Part shown: positions 1-7,437 of the stretch, one piece after another | Layout of the letters: each line of letters opens with the position of its first letter | Numbering within the stretch: position 1 is the stretch's first letter | From: Prevotella sp. | GTDB lineage: Bacteria > Bacteroidota > Bacteroidia > Bacteroidales > Bacteroidaceae | DNA length: 17,180 nucleotides | Reading direction: 5' to 3' | Assembly (NCBI GenBank): GCA_024681875.1 | Contig: JAILAA010000037.1 | Span: 1 to 17,180, forward strand | Made by a program: the position numbers and the translations under genes | Notes under the pieces: generated by a model | Database searches by the model: none | Told to the model about the DNA's origin: nothing | The model's input: the letters and a program-made list of their open reading frames with translations, nothing else

Positions 1-172
1 GACTCTAACGGACTGTTGTCCCCTGAATAGGTTCCCTTTCCTGCCGGCCTCTTCCTCCTTCTAACAACAAAGGTAAGGATTTGGCCGTGATAAAGCAAAT
101 TCTTCACTGATATATTCTATCAGAGCGCAAAATTAGAGTCCCTTTTGTAATTTGTTGTCATTGCGGTAGCAA
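1..172. other. Gene-free leading segment
   Basis: No coding region, tRNA or recognisable RNA is seen here. GACTCTAA at 1-8 recurs as its reverse complement TTAGAGTC at 133-140, and a small hairpin CTGATA/TATCAG lies at 107-123 with no T-run on either strand. The stretch lies downstream of the minus-strand regulator gene and is cut by the window edge, so a gene ending just outside cannot be excluded. Confidence 0.4.
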
Positions 173-221
173 ATTCTTCATTCTTCATTCTTCATTCTTC
201 ATTCTTCATTCTTCATTCTTC
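173..221. repeat. Seven tandem copies of heptamer ATTCTTC
   Basis: Seven perfect, uninterrupted copies of the 7-bp unit ATTCTTC run from 173 to 221. They end only three bases before the stop codon of the LacI-family gene (TGA on the minus strand at 225-227). Read in the transcribed direction this is a GAAGAAT array in the 3' untranslated region of that gene. A single related AATTCTTCA lies further out at about 98-106. A perfect short tandem array of this kind should vary in copy number by strand slippage. No function is evident. Confidence 0.9.
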
Positions 222-224
222 ATT

Positions 225-1235
225 TCACCGAGTAGTGCCGCGGACGATGAGGCGGGTGCGGACGATGCGTTTCTCAACATGGCCGGCAGGCAGGGTGCCT
301 TCAACGAGGCCGATGAGGATGTTGGCCGCCTCCTCACCCACGCGTGTACCTCGCTGCTCAACGGTGGTAAGCATAGGGTCGCAGGCTACAGCGCGGTCGC
401 CGTTGGTAAAACCGCAGATGCTGATGTCTTCAGGTACCCTCAGGCCCATGCGCTTCACAGTGTAGAGGATGCCGATGGCCGTGTCGTCGTTGACAGCGAA
501 GAAGGCATCGGGGTAGTAGTCGCCGTCGAAAAGGTCAGGAGTGACGAGCTCCGCTGCCTGGCGGTTGTCACAATAGCGGGTTAGGTTGATGTCGAAGGGC
601 AGGCCGTTTTTCAGCAGCGCGTCTTTGTAGCCGTTGAAGCGGTTCTTCGAGATCTCGAGATTCATCTGCGAACCATAGTAGGCGATGCGCCGACAGCCCG
701 TCTGGATGAGGTGAGAGACGGCATTGAAAGCACCCATATAGTCGTCGACGACGACGCGGCTGGCATTGACACCCGTGCAGATGCGGTCGTAGAACACCAG
801 AGGCACGCCAGCGTCGATGAGGCGCTGAAAATGGTCGTAGCGCTGCGTGTCCTTTGCCTGCGAGACGATGATGCCACACACCTTGTTCTCATAGAACGAC
901 TGGCAGAGTCGCACCTCGCGCTCATACTGCTCTCCGCTCTGGGCCACCATGATGCGGTAGCCGTGCTGTTCGGCCTCTTCCTCGATACCCTTCAGAATGG
1001 TGCTGAAGTAATAATGCACCAGCTCGGGCACGATGACGCCGATGACCTTCATGGGTTTTACACGTGAGTGGCGTAGTGACTCGGCCAGTACGTTGGGCGT
1101 GAAGTTATGTTCGCGTGCATATTGCTGTATGCGCTGGCGTTGCGCCTCGCTGATGCGCGGCGAGTTGTTCAGTGCCCTTGATACCGTAGCCACCGAAATG
1201 CCCAGCTCGCGGGCTATGTCCTTCATCGTCAACAT
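225..1235 (-). CDS. LacI-family transcriptional regulator
   Basis: This is a DNA-binding regulator of the LacI/GalR family, 336 residues, the usual length. The N-terminal helix-turn-helix is clear at residues 4-25 (MKDIARELGISVATVSRAL), followed by the hinge helix around residues 50-58 (NVLAESLRH). A periplasmic-binding-protein-like effector domain follows, with the typical GVIVPEL strand near residue 66 and 'PDAFFAVNDDTAIGIL' near residue 240. A start at the fourth residue is also possible. The gene is divergent from the susC-like operon, and a palindrome of the type bound by this family sits midway between the two promoters, with a second copy before the amylase gene. I infer it is the local regulator of starch or malto-oligosaccharide use. 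The Bacteroides thetaiotaomicron Sus locus instead uses the unrelated membrane sensor SusR. The effector is unknown, probably a malto-oligosaccharide or sugar phosphate. Confidence 0.95.
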   Translation of the reverse strand: MLTMKDIARELGISVATVSRALNNSPRISEAQRQRIQQYAREHNFTPNVLAESLRHSRVKPMKVIGVIVPELVHYYFSTILKGIEEEAEQHGYRIMVAQSGEQYEREVRLCQSFYENKVCGIIVSQAKDTQRYDHFQRLIDAGVPLVFYDRICTGVNASRVVVDDYMGAFNAVSHLIQTGCRRIAYYGSQMNLEISKNRFNGYKDALLKNGLPFDINLTRYCDNRQAAELVTPDLFDGDYYPDAFFAVNDDTAIGILYTVKRMGLRVPEDISICGFTNGDRAVACDPMLTTVEQRGTRVGEEAANILIGLVEGTLPAGHVEKRIVRTRLIVRGTTR

Positions 1236-1255
1236 GGGAATTTACTATTTACGGG

Positions 1256-1299
1256 TTTTCAGTTTTCAACTTTTCACTTTTTCAACTTTTCAACTTTTC
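1256..1299. repeat. Imperfect TTTTCAAC-type tandem repeat in the regulator leader
   Basis: Repeated units resembling TTTTCAAC (several intact, some with one or two changes) fill the segment between the lacI -7 box and its start codon. They would be transcribed as an A-rich, GTTGAAAA-rich 5' leader of the regulator mRNA. A second, different simple repeat follows the same gene's stop codon. The tract could vary in length; no role can be assigned. Confidence 0.7.
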
Positions 1300-1303
1300 T
1301 GTG

Positions 1304-1311
1304 CAAAGATA
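1304..1311 (-). promoter_or_regulatory. Predicted -7 box of the lacI-type gene
   Basis: On the minus strand this reads TATCTTTG, matching the Bacteroidetes -7 consensus TAnnTTTG. No good TTTG-type -33 box is seen 19-21 bp upstream. The following bases repeat those at the susC promoter: the 16-mer TATCTTTGCACAGAAA occurs here on minus (1311-1296) and on plus at 1435-1450. Predicted leader is about 60 nt. Confidence 0.6.
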
Positions 1312-1366
1312 GTGCAAAGTTTTCTTGCGCGCACGAAACCTTAATAAATAATAAAGAGAGAATGAT

Positions 1367-1378
1367 GCAAACGTTTGC
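1367..1378. promoter_or_regulatory. LacI-type operator O1 between lacI and susC
   Basis: GCAAACGTTTGC is a perfect 12-bp palindrome with the central CG typical of LacI-family operators. It lies between the divergent regulator and susC-like genes. Its centre (1372.5) is 62.5 bp upstream of the susC -7 box and 61.5 bp from the lacI -7 box, so it is nearly equidistant. The same core appears, extended to 18 bp, before the amylase gene. The position upstream of both core promoters fits activation or looping at least as well as simple steric repression; the direction of control cannot be read from the sequence. Confidence 0.8.
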
Positions 1379-1434
1379 GCGACGTGTATAAGAAAAAATA
1401 AGAATAAAAGGTGTCACAACATGTAAAAAGAAAT

Positions 1435-1442
1435 TATCTTTG
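1435..1442 (+). promoter_or_regulatory. Predicted -7 box of the susCDEF operon
   Basis: TATCTTTG matches the Bacteroidetes TAnnTTTG -7 element. Transcription would start near 1449, giving a leader of about 55-60 nt. The expected TTTG near -33 is absent (TGTC at the 19-bp spacing), which would suit a promoter needing an activator. Confidence 0.65.
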
Positions 1443-1505
1443 CACAGAAATTACCTAATAGGCGACAAGAGAAACGATAAACAATATTAACTAACCAAAA
1501 ATGTA

Positions 1506-4500
1506 ATGATGAAGCAGGTAAACTTTAAGATGCCTCTTAGGATGCTTGTCCTCGTGTTAGGACTGTTCCTATCGGTAGGAGCCTTTGCGCAAATCGACGT
1601 AAAAGGCCATGTTAAGGATGCTCAGGGTGAACCTATCATCGGTGCCACCGTGCGTGTAGCGGACACACAGACCGCTACCATTACGGACTTCGATGGTAAC
1701 TTTGCTCTGAAAGCTAATGCAGGTGCTGACATCGTTGTCAGCTACATCGGTTATCAGAATGCCATCGTCAAGGCAGCTCCCAATGTGGAGGTTGTGCTTC
1801 AAGACGACCAGGCAATGCTGAACGAAGTCGTGGTCATCGGTTACGGTGTTGCCCGTAAGCATGACTTGACAGGTTCCGTGACAGCCATCAAGCCTGATGA
1901 GAAAAACCACGGTTTGATTACCAATGCCCAGGACATGATTCAGGGTAAGATTGCCGGCGTAAACGTAACCACAGGCGGTGGTATACCTGGCGGCGGCGCT
2001 ACTATCCGTATTCGTGGCGGCTCGTCACTGAATGCTTCTAACGATCCTCTGATTGTGATTGACGGTTTGGCTCTTGACAATCAGGGCATCAAGGGTGCTG
2101 CCAACCCGTTGTCAATGGTAAACCCTGCTGACATTGAGAGCTTTACTGTGCTGAAGGATGCTTCTGCAACCGCCATTTACGGTAGCCGTGGTTCTAATGG
2201 TGTCATCATCATCACCACCAAGAAAGGCCGCACAGGCCAGAAGCCCAGCGTCAGCTATAACGGCAGCGCTTCCTATTCGTTCAAGACCAAGGACTTTGAC
2301 GTGTTGGGAGCTGATGAGTATCGCAACTTTATCACGTCGTACTATGGAGCAGGTTCCGATGCAGAAGCCCTGTTAGGCAATGCCAATACCGACTGGCAGG
2401 ATGAGATTTTCCGCACAGCCTTTGGTACAGACCACAATGTCACCGTTTCCGGTGGATTGAAGAAAATGCCCTATCGCTTCAGTCTGGGTTACACCAATCA
2501 GGACGGTATCCTTTCCGGCTCACACTTTGAGCGTACAACAGCCAGCATGACGCTGAATCCCTCATTCTTGGACGACCACCTGAAGTTTAATGTCAACGGC
2601 AAGTTCATGCACACCTACAACCGTTATGCCAACGAGAGTGCTATCGGCGAGGCTGTCCGCATGGATCCCACCCAGCCCGTTTTTGACAACAGCGGTGCCT
2701 TTACAAACTTTTGTGATTTCTTCGCATGGACAGACAGCGGCTCTTCACTGAAAGACGACGAATACGCTACCATGCAGAACCCCAATGCAGCCAAGAATCC
2801 TATGGCTTTGCTGAAGGAGAAGAAAGACCGTGCCAACTCATTCGACTATATGGGTAATGTGGAAGCCGACTATCAGATACATGGCTTTGAAGACCTTCGC
2901 CTGCACGCCAACCTCTCTGGTGACTGGGCCAATGGTAAGCAGAAGACTACTTATGCCAACTGGGGACCCTCGAATTTCTACTATGGCAACGATGGTTTCA
3001 CGAAGGAGAGCAAATACAACCTGACCCTTTCTACTTACGCTCAGTATTACAAGGACTTCATTGAGACCCAGCACTTTGACATCATGGCTGGTTACGAGTG
3101 GTCGCATAAGAAGTATTGGGGCAATTCAGAGTATGCAGGTCTGTATCCTCTGACCACCACACAGGTTGACGACAATGGCGTTGCACTCGCAGGTCAACCC
3201 TACAATCCGAAAGAGTCGGAATGGAAGCAGGAGAGCTATCTGGTCAGCTTCTTCGGACGTGCCAACTACATTGCCTTCGACCGTTACATGCTGACAGCCA
3301 CTGTGCGTCGCGACGGTTCAAGCCGCTTCAAGGAGCACTGGGCAACATTCCCGTCAGTAGCTTTCGGCTGGAAGATCAACGAGGAAGGTTTCCTGAAGAA
3401 TGTCAAGGCGCTCAGTGAACTGAAGCTCCGCCTCGGTTGGGGTAAGACCGGCCAGCAGGACGGTATCGGCAACTACAACTATTTTGCATCGTATAATGTC
3501 AACCGCACCAACAAGGACGGCCGCTATATCATCAAGGGTGTCAACGACGAAGGTATCCTCTATCGTCCGGATGCCTACAATGAGGATCTGAAGTGGGAAA
3601 CGACAACGACCTATAACGCTGGTCTTGATTTCGGTCTGTTCAACAACCGCATCTCTGGTAGCGTTGATGTTTACAAGCGCAAGACTACCGACCTGATTAA
3701 CAATGCACCGGCTCCTGCAGGAACCAACTTCCGTAACTCTATCTCAAAGAACATCGGTTCATTGGAGAACAAGGGTATCGAGGCAGCGCTGACCGTACGT
3801 CCCATTCAGACCGAGGACTTGCAGTGGGAGGTGACAACTAACTTCACCTATAACAAGAATGAGATTACCGAGCTGACAGGCAAGTCATCCATCATTATGA
3901 CTGGTGGCATCTCGGCAGGTACAGGTAATCAGGTGCAGGCACAGGCCGTTGGCCATCCTGCAAACTCCTTCTATGTATACCAGCAGGTGTATGGCCAGGA
4001 CGGCAGACCTTTGGAGGGCGTATTCGTAGACCGCAACGGTGACGGACAGCTGACCGATGCCGACCGCTACTTCTATAAGAGCCCCGCAGCTCCTTACACC
4101 GCAGGTCTGAGTTCACGCATTCAGTTTAAGAGCTTCGACTTCGGCTTCGGTCTGCGTGCCAGCTTCGACAACTACGTATACTGGGACAAGCAGGCAGGCT
4201 ATTCCAACCTTGCCAAGCGTTATGACAGCTCGTTCAGCTATCTGCAAAACGCCACGCCTACAGCCGTCAGCAACAGATGGACGACCTACGACAAGGTGAT
4301 TACCGACTACTTTATCCACAACGCTTCGTTCCTCAAGTGCGACAACATCACGCTGGGCTATTCGTTCAAGACTTCGGATGACTTCCTTAGCGGTCGTGCT
4401 TACGTCAGTGCAACCAATGTATTTACCATCACCAAGTATGAGGGTATCGATCCTGAGGTTGGCGGAGGTATCGACAACGGTATTTATCCCCGTCCGTTCA

Positions 4501-4532
4501 CCATCCAGATGGGTGTGAACTTCAACTTCTAA
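1506..4532 (+). CDS. susC: SusC-like TonB-dependent outer-membrane transporter
   Basis: This 1008-residue protein is the barrel that imports oligosaccharides across the outer membrane using TonB energy, working as a complex with the SusD-like lid encoded next. A signal peptide (about 1-28, cleavage likely after AFA) is followed by a carboxypeptidase-regulatory-like domain (about 32-97), a TonB-box-like NEVVVIGYG near residues 106-114, a plug domain (about 115-240, with the family motif 'SNDPLIVIDG' and 'KDASATAIYGSRGSNGVI'), then a beta-barrel ending in the expected aromatic terminus (VNFNF). Two adjacent ATG codons start the frame (1506 and 1509); either could be used. It is first in a four-gene operon. 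Family membership is certain. The starch or malto-oligosaccharide substrate is inferred from the SusE/SusF and GH13 neighbours. Confidence 0.96.
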   Translation: MMKQVNFKMPLRMLVLVLGLFLSVGAFAQIDVKGHVKDAQGEPIIGATVRVADTQTATITDFDGNFALKANAGADIVVSYIGYQNAIVKAAPNVEVVLQDDQAMLNEVVVIGYGVARKHDLTGSVTAIKPDEKNHGLITNAQDMIQGKIAGVNVTTGGGIPGGGATIRIRGGSSLNASNDPLIVIDGLALDNQGIKGAANPLSMVNPADIESFTVLKDASATAIYGSRGSNGVIIITTKKGRTGQKPSVSYNGSASYSFKTKDFDVLGADEYRNFITSYYGAGSDAEALLGNANTDWQDEIFRTAFGTDHNVTVSGGLKKMPYRFSLGYTNQDGILSGSHFERTTASMTLNPSFLDDHLKFNVNGKFMHTYNRYANESAIGEAVRMDPTQPVFDNSGAFTNFCDFFAWTDSGSSLKDDEYATMQNPNAAKNPMALLKEKKDRANSFDYMGNVEADYQIHGFEDLRLHANLSGDWANGKQKTTYANWGPSNFYYGNDGFTKESKYNLTLSTYAQYYKDFIETQHFDIMAGYEWSHKKYWGNSEYAGLYPLTTTQVDDNGVALAGQPYNPKESEWKQESYLVSFFGRANYIAFDRYMLTATVRRDGSSRFKEHWATFPSVAFGWKINEEGFLKNVKALSELKLRLGWGKTGQQDGIGNYNYFASYNVNRTNKDGRYIIKGVNDEGILYRPDAYNEDLKWETTTTYNAGLDFGLFNNRISGSVDVYKRKTTDLINNAPAPAGTNFRNSISKNIGSLENKGIEAALTVRPIQTEDLQWEVTTNFTYNKNEITELTGKSSIIMTGGISAGTGNQVQAQAVGHPANSFYVYQQVYGQDGRPLEGVFVDRNGDGQLTDADRYFYKSPAAPYTAGLSSRIQFKSFDFGFGLRASFDNYVYWDKQAGYSNLAKRYDSSFSYLQNATPTAVSNRWTTYDKVITDYFIHNASFLKCDNITLGYSFKTSDDFLSGRAYVSATNVFTITKYEGIDPEVGGGIDNGIYPRPFTIQMGVNFNF

Positions 4533-4562
4533 CACACTATTAACAGATTAAGGAATAATATT

Positions 4563-6167
4563 ATGGATTCAAGATATTTTAAGCATATTGCTCCTGCAGC
4601 AGCACTCTTACTGGCTGTAGGACTGAATTCCTGCACCGGAGACCTTGATGTGACGCCTATTGATCCCAGCACGACGATGGTTGTCGATGAGATTGGTCTT
4701 TATACCAAGTGCTATGCCAACATGGCTTTGGCAGGTAACACTGGTGCGGACGGCGATTGCGACATCGACCGCTTGGATGGTGGTACGACAGGTTTCGTGC
4801 GCCAGCTCTGGAATGCCAACGAACTGACTACCGACGAGGCCATCTGCGCCTGGGGCGACCCTGGTATTCCCCAGTTCAACTACAACCAGTACGATGCCAG
4901 CCACCCGATGCTGGAAGGTTTCTACTATCGTCTGTATGGCGGCATCAACTACTGCAACCACTACTTGGACGTCTGTAAGGGTGTTGACGCCACGCGTGAG
5001 GCAGAAGTCCGCTTCCTGCGCGCCCTCTACTACTATCATCTGATGGACTGCTATGGCAATGTTCCTTTCTCAACTAAGGTTTCTACAGAGAATCCTACGC
5101 AGATGCAGCGTGCCGACCTGTTCGTTTGGATTGAGTCCGAGTTGAAGGACGTTGTAGGCAAGATGCTTCCCCCTGCTGTCCGCAAGAGCAGCGACAACGG
5201 TTACGGCCGTGCCGATCAGGATGCCGCCAACCTGCTGTTGGCCCGTATGTACCTGAATGCAGAGGTCTACACTGGCACAGCCCGTTGGGAGGATGCCAAA
5301 ACCTATGCCGAGAAGGTCATCAACGGTCCTCACAAGTTGTGGACCACTGGCACTGGCAAGTGGAGCGCCTATCAGATGCTGTTCATGGGCGACAATGGAG
5401 AGAACGGTTCATCTCAGGAAGCCATCCTGCCCCTCTATCAGGACGGTGTCACCACTACATCTTGGGGAACATCACTCTTCCTGATGGCTTCAACGTGGAA
5501 GGCAGACATGGATACCGACAAGGACTACGGCACCGACCAGTTCTGGGCTGGCAACCGCGCCCGCTCGCAGTTCATCGCCAAGTTCTTCCCCAATAACGAT
5601 GCACCGAAATCAAACATCGCCGACATGGTGAAGGCTGCCGGCGACGACCGTGCCCTGTTCTTCGGCAAGGGTCGTGACCTTGTAGTGGAAAAGCCCACTG
5701 AATACACCTCCGGCTATGCTGTTGGCAAGTATCGCAACACCTATTCTAACGGCGGTAATCCTCACAACTCCAAGTTTATTGATACCGACTATTTCCTGAT
5801 GCGCTCTGCCGAGGCTTACCTGATAGCTGCCGAGGCTGATGCCCGTTTGAACGGTGGAACAGCAACAGCCACTGGCAAGGGCTATATTGATGAAATCCGT
5901 AACCGCGCCCATGCCGGAGTTAAGGATTCCTACAGTCTGAAAGATATTCTTGACGAGCGTGCCCGCGAGCTTTATTACGAGGGCTTCCGCCGCACCGACT
6001 TAATCCGCTTTGGCTACTATGGTGGTGAGAAGAGTGGTGAATACCTATGGGAATGGAAGGGCGGTATCAAGAATGGCCAGGCCATTGCCGCTTATCTCAA
6101 CGTATTTGCTATTCCTGCAGAGGATGTCAACTCGAATCCGAACCTGAAGCAGAACACAGGCTATTAA
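4563..6167 (+). CDS. susD: SusD/RagB-like glycan-binding outer-membrane lipoprotein
   Basis: This 534-residue protein is the surface glycan-binding partner that caps the SusC-like barrel. The signal ends in a lipobox with Cys24 (VGLNSC), so the protein is predicted to be a lipid-anchored outer-membrane protein. Family hallmarks are visible: 'EVRFLRALYYYHL' at about 148-160 in the TPR-containing N-terminal half, and 'DERARELYYEGFRRTDLIRFG' split around residues 464-484 in the C-terminal RagB/SusD domain, followed by the usual ending 'AIPAEDVNSNPNLKQNTGY'. The gene starts 30 bp after the susC-like stop, which supports co-transcription. Identity as a SusD-family protein is firm; binding of starch rather than another glycan is inferred from context. 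Confidence 0.96.
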   Translation: MDSRYFKHIAPAAALLLAVGLNSCTGDLDVTPIDPSTTMVVDEIGLYTKCYANMALAGNTGADGDCDIDRLDGGTTGFVRQLWNANELTTDEAICAWGDPGIPQFNYNQYDASHPMLEGFYYRLYGGINYCNHYLDVCKGVDATREAEVRFLRALYYYHLMDCYGNVPFSTKVSTENPTQMQRADLFVWIESELKDVVGKMLPPAVRKSSDNGYGRADQDAANLLLARMYLNAEVYTGTARWEDAKTYAEKVINGPHKLWTTGTGKWSAYQMLFMGDNGENGSSQEAILPLYQDGVTTTSWGTSLFLMASTWKADMDTDKDYGTDQFWAGNRARSQFIAKFFPNNDAPKSNIADMVKAAGDDRALFFGKGRDLVVEKPTEYTSGYAVGKYRNTYSNGGNPHNSKFIDTDYFLMRSAEAYLIAAEADARLNGGTATATGKGYIDEIRNRAHAGVKDSYSLKDILDERARELYYEGFRRTDLIRFGYYGGEKSGEYLWEWKGGIKNGQAIAAYLNVFAIPAEDVNSNPNLKQNTGY

Positions 6168-6177
6168 TACAACCTTA

Positions 6178-7434
6178 ATGATGAACAGCAATATGAAAAA
6201 GATATATTCTTATGCTATGCTGCTGCTTGCCGGCGCATTTGCATTCACATCGTGCAGCGACGACAGGGATTCTAATCCCACGCTGGTGCAGCCCACGGAG
6301 TTCAGTTTAACAGGCTCTAATGCTACGGCTGCCGTTGTGGACTTGGAGACCACCAAAGAGTTCACCATGTCCTGGACACTTCCCAAGTATACCGACTTCG
6401 GTGCTTCTGTCATTCCTACTTATATTGTACAGGTGTCTCCTTCAGGTGCCTTTACGAAAGAGTTTGTAGACGGTGCTGACGACAACACCGGTGCCGACTT
6501 CATCACGCTCGACCAGACATTCAACAGCAACAAGGGCGCTATCAGTTGTAGTGTTCTTGATGGCGCTTTGATGAAACTGATGGGCTGGAAGGAACTGGCC
6601 GATGTTCCTGCCAAGCTGGGGTTGACATTGCGTGCCATTGCTTCGGTACAGGATGCCAGCCAAACCAACTATAACAGCATCACGTCATCGAACACCATCA
6701 ACATCACCGTGGCTCCTTTCTTCATGGTCGACCCGATTCCCGTCATCTGGTATATGGTGGGCGACAAAATCGGAAGCGCTGGCTGGGACAACACAAAGAA
6801 CAGTGTCGGCAAGGGCTTGATTCCTCTGCTGCCACTTGTCAAGGAAGAGTATGAGAAGCCGAGCGGACTGGGTAAGATTGCTTACACTGGCTACTTTGCC
6901 GCTGGCACTCAGTTCAAGCTGATAGGTGTCGTTGGCGCATGGGATGACCAGATGAGCTATGACAATGTTGACAGCCCGGAGTCTTTCCTTGGGAAGGAAG
7001 AGAAGGATAACAACATCATTGTCAAGGAGGCCGGCTACTACACTGTCACCGCCGACACCAAGAAGCTTACCCTCACCATCGAGCCCTACGAGTACGAGGA
7101 TGCTCCGAAGGTGTTTGCCACGATGGGCCTGCCCGGTGGCTATAACGGATGGGACATCGAAGCCAATCCTGTGACTGCCTGCGAAACCCTTAATGGCGAG
7201 AACCATATCTGGATGACCACTGTTGACCTGGCGGAGGATACCGAACTGAAGTTTGCCGCTGATGGTGCCTGGAACGACAACTGGGGTCCTGCTCAGGATG
7301 CCACTAAGACATTCCCCTATGGACTGGGCGTCAACAATGGTGCGAACATCGCTGTCAAGGCTGGCTCTTACACCGTGTTCCTGAATGATATCACGGGTCA
7401 GTATATGTTTATTTCTAACGAAACAGAAGAATAA
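6178..7434 (+). CDS. susE: SusE-like outer-membrane starch-binding lipoprotein
   Basis: This 418-residue lipoprotein (Cys26 in FAFTSC) begins with a SusE-type Ig-like domain (about 38-170; 'TNYNSITSSNTINITVAPF' closes it). Two starch-binding-type modules follow. The first is at about 185-300 and starts 'PIPVIWYMVGDKIGSAGW'; the second, about 305-418, has 'GLPGGYNGW' and 'LKFAADGAWNDNWG'. The order matches the known SusE plan of one Ig-like domain plus two carbohydrate-binding modules. It should sit on the cell surface and help hold starch near the SusCD complex. The gene begins 11 bp after the susD-like stop. ATG codons at 6178, 6181 and 6193 are all possible starts; 6193 would give the most typical short lipoprotein leader (MKKIYSY...). 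Confidence 0.88.
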   Translation: MMNSNMKKIYSYAMLLLAGAFAFTSCSDDRDSNPTLVQPTEFSLTGSNATAAVVDLETTKEFTMSWTLPKYTDFGASVIPTYIVQVSPSGAFTKEFVDGADDNTGADFITLDQTFNSNKGAISCSVLDGALMKLMGWKELADVPAKLGLTLRAIASVQDASQTNYNSITSSNTINITVAPFFMVDPIPVIWYMVGDKIGSAGWDNTKNSVGKGLIPLLPLVKEEYEKPSGLGKIAYTGYFAAGTQFKLIGVVGAWDDQMSYDNVDSPESFLGKEEKDNNIIVKEAGYYTVTADTKKLTLTIEPYEYEDAPKVFATMGLPGGYNGWDIEANPVTACETLNGENHIWMTTVDLAEDTELKFAADGAWNDNWGPAQDATKTFPYGLGVNNGANIAVKAGSYTVFLNDITGQYMFISNETEE

Positions 7435-7437
7435 CGT

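Noticed and set aside
107..123. Terminator hairpin for the regulator gene (CTGATA/TATCAG)
   Set aside because: The six-bp stem is A+T-rich and no T-run follows in the direction of transcription.
4113..5039. Minus-strand open frames antisense to the ends of susC and start of susD
   Set aside because: They mirror the coding frame of strong genes and encode valine-rich sequence typical of antisense reading.
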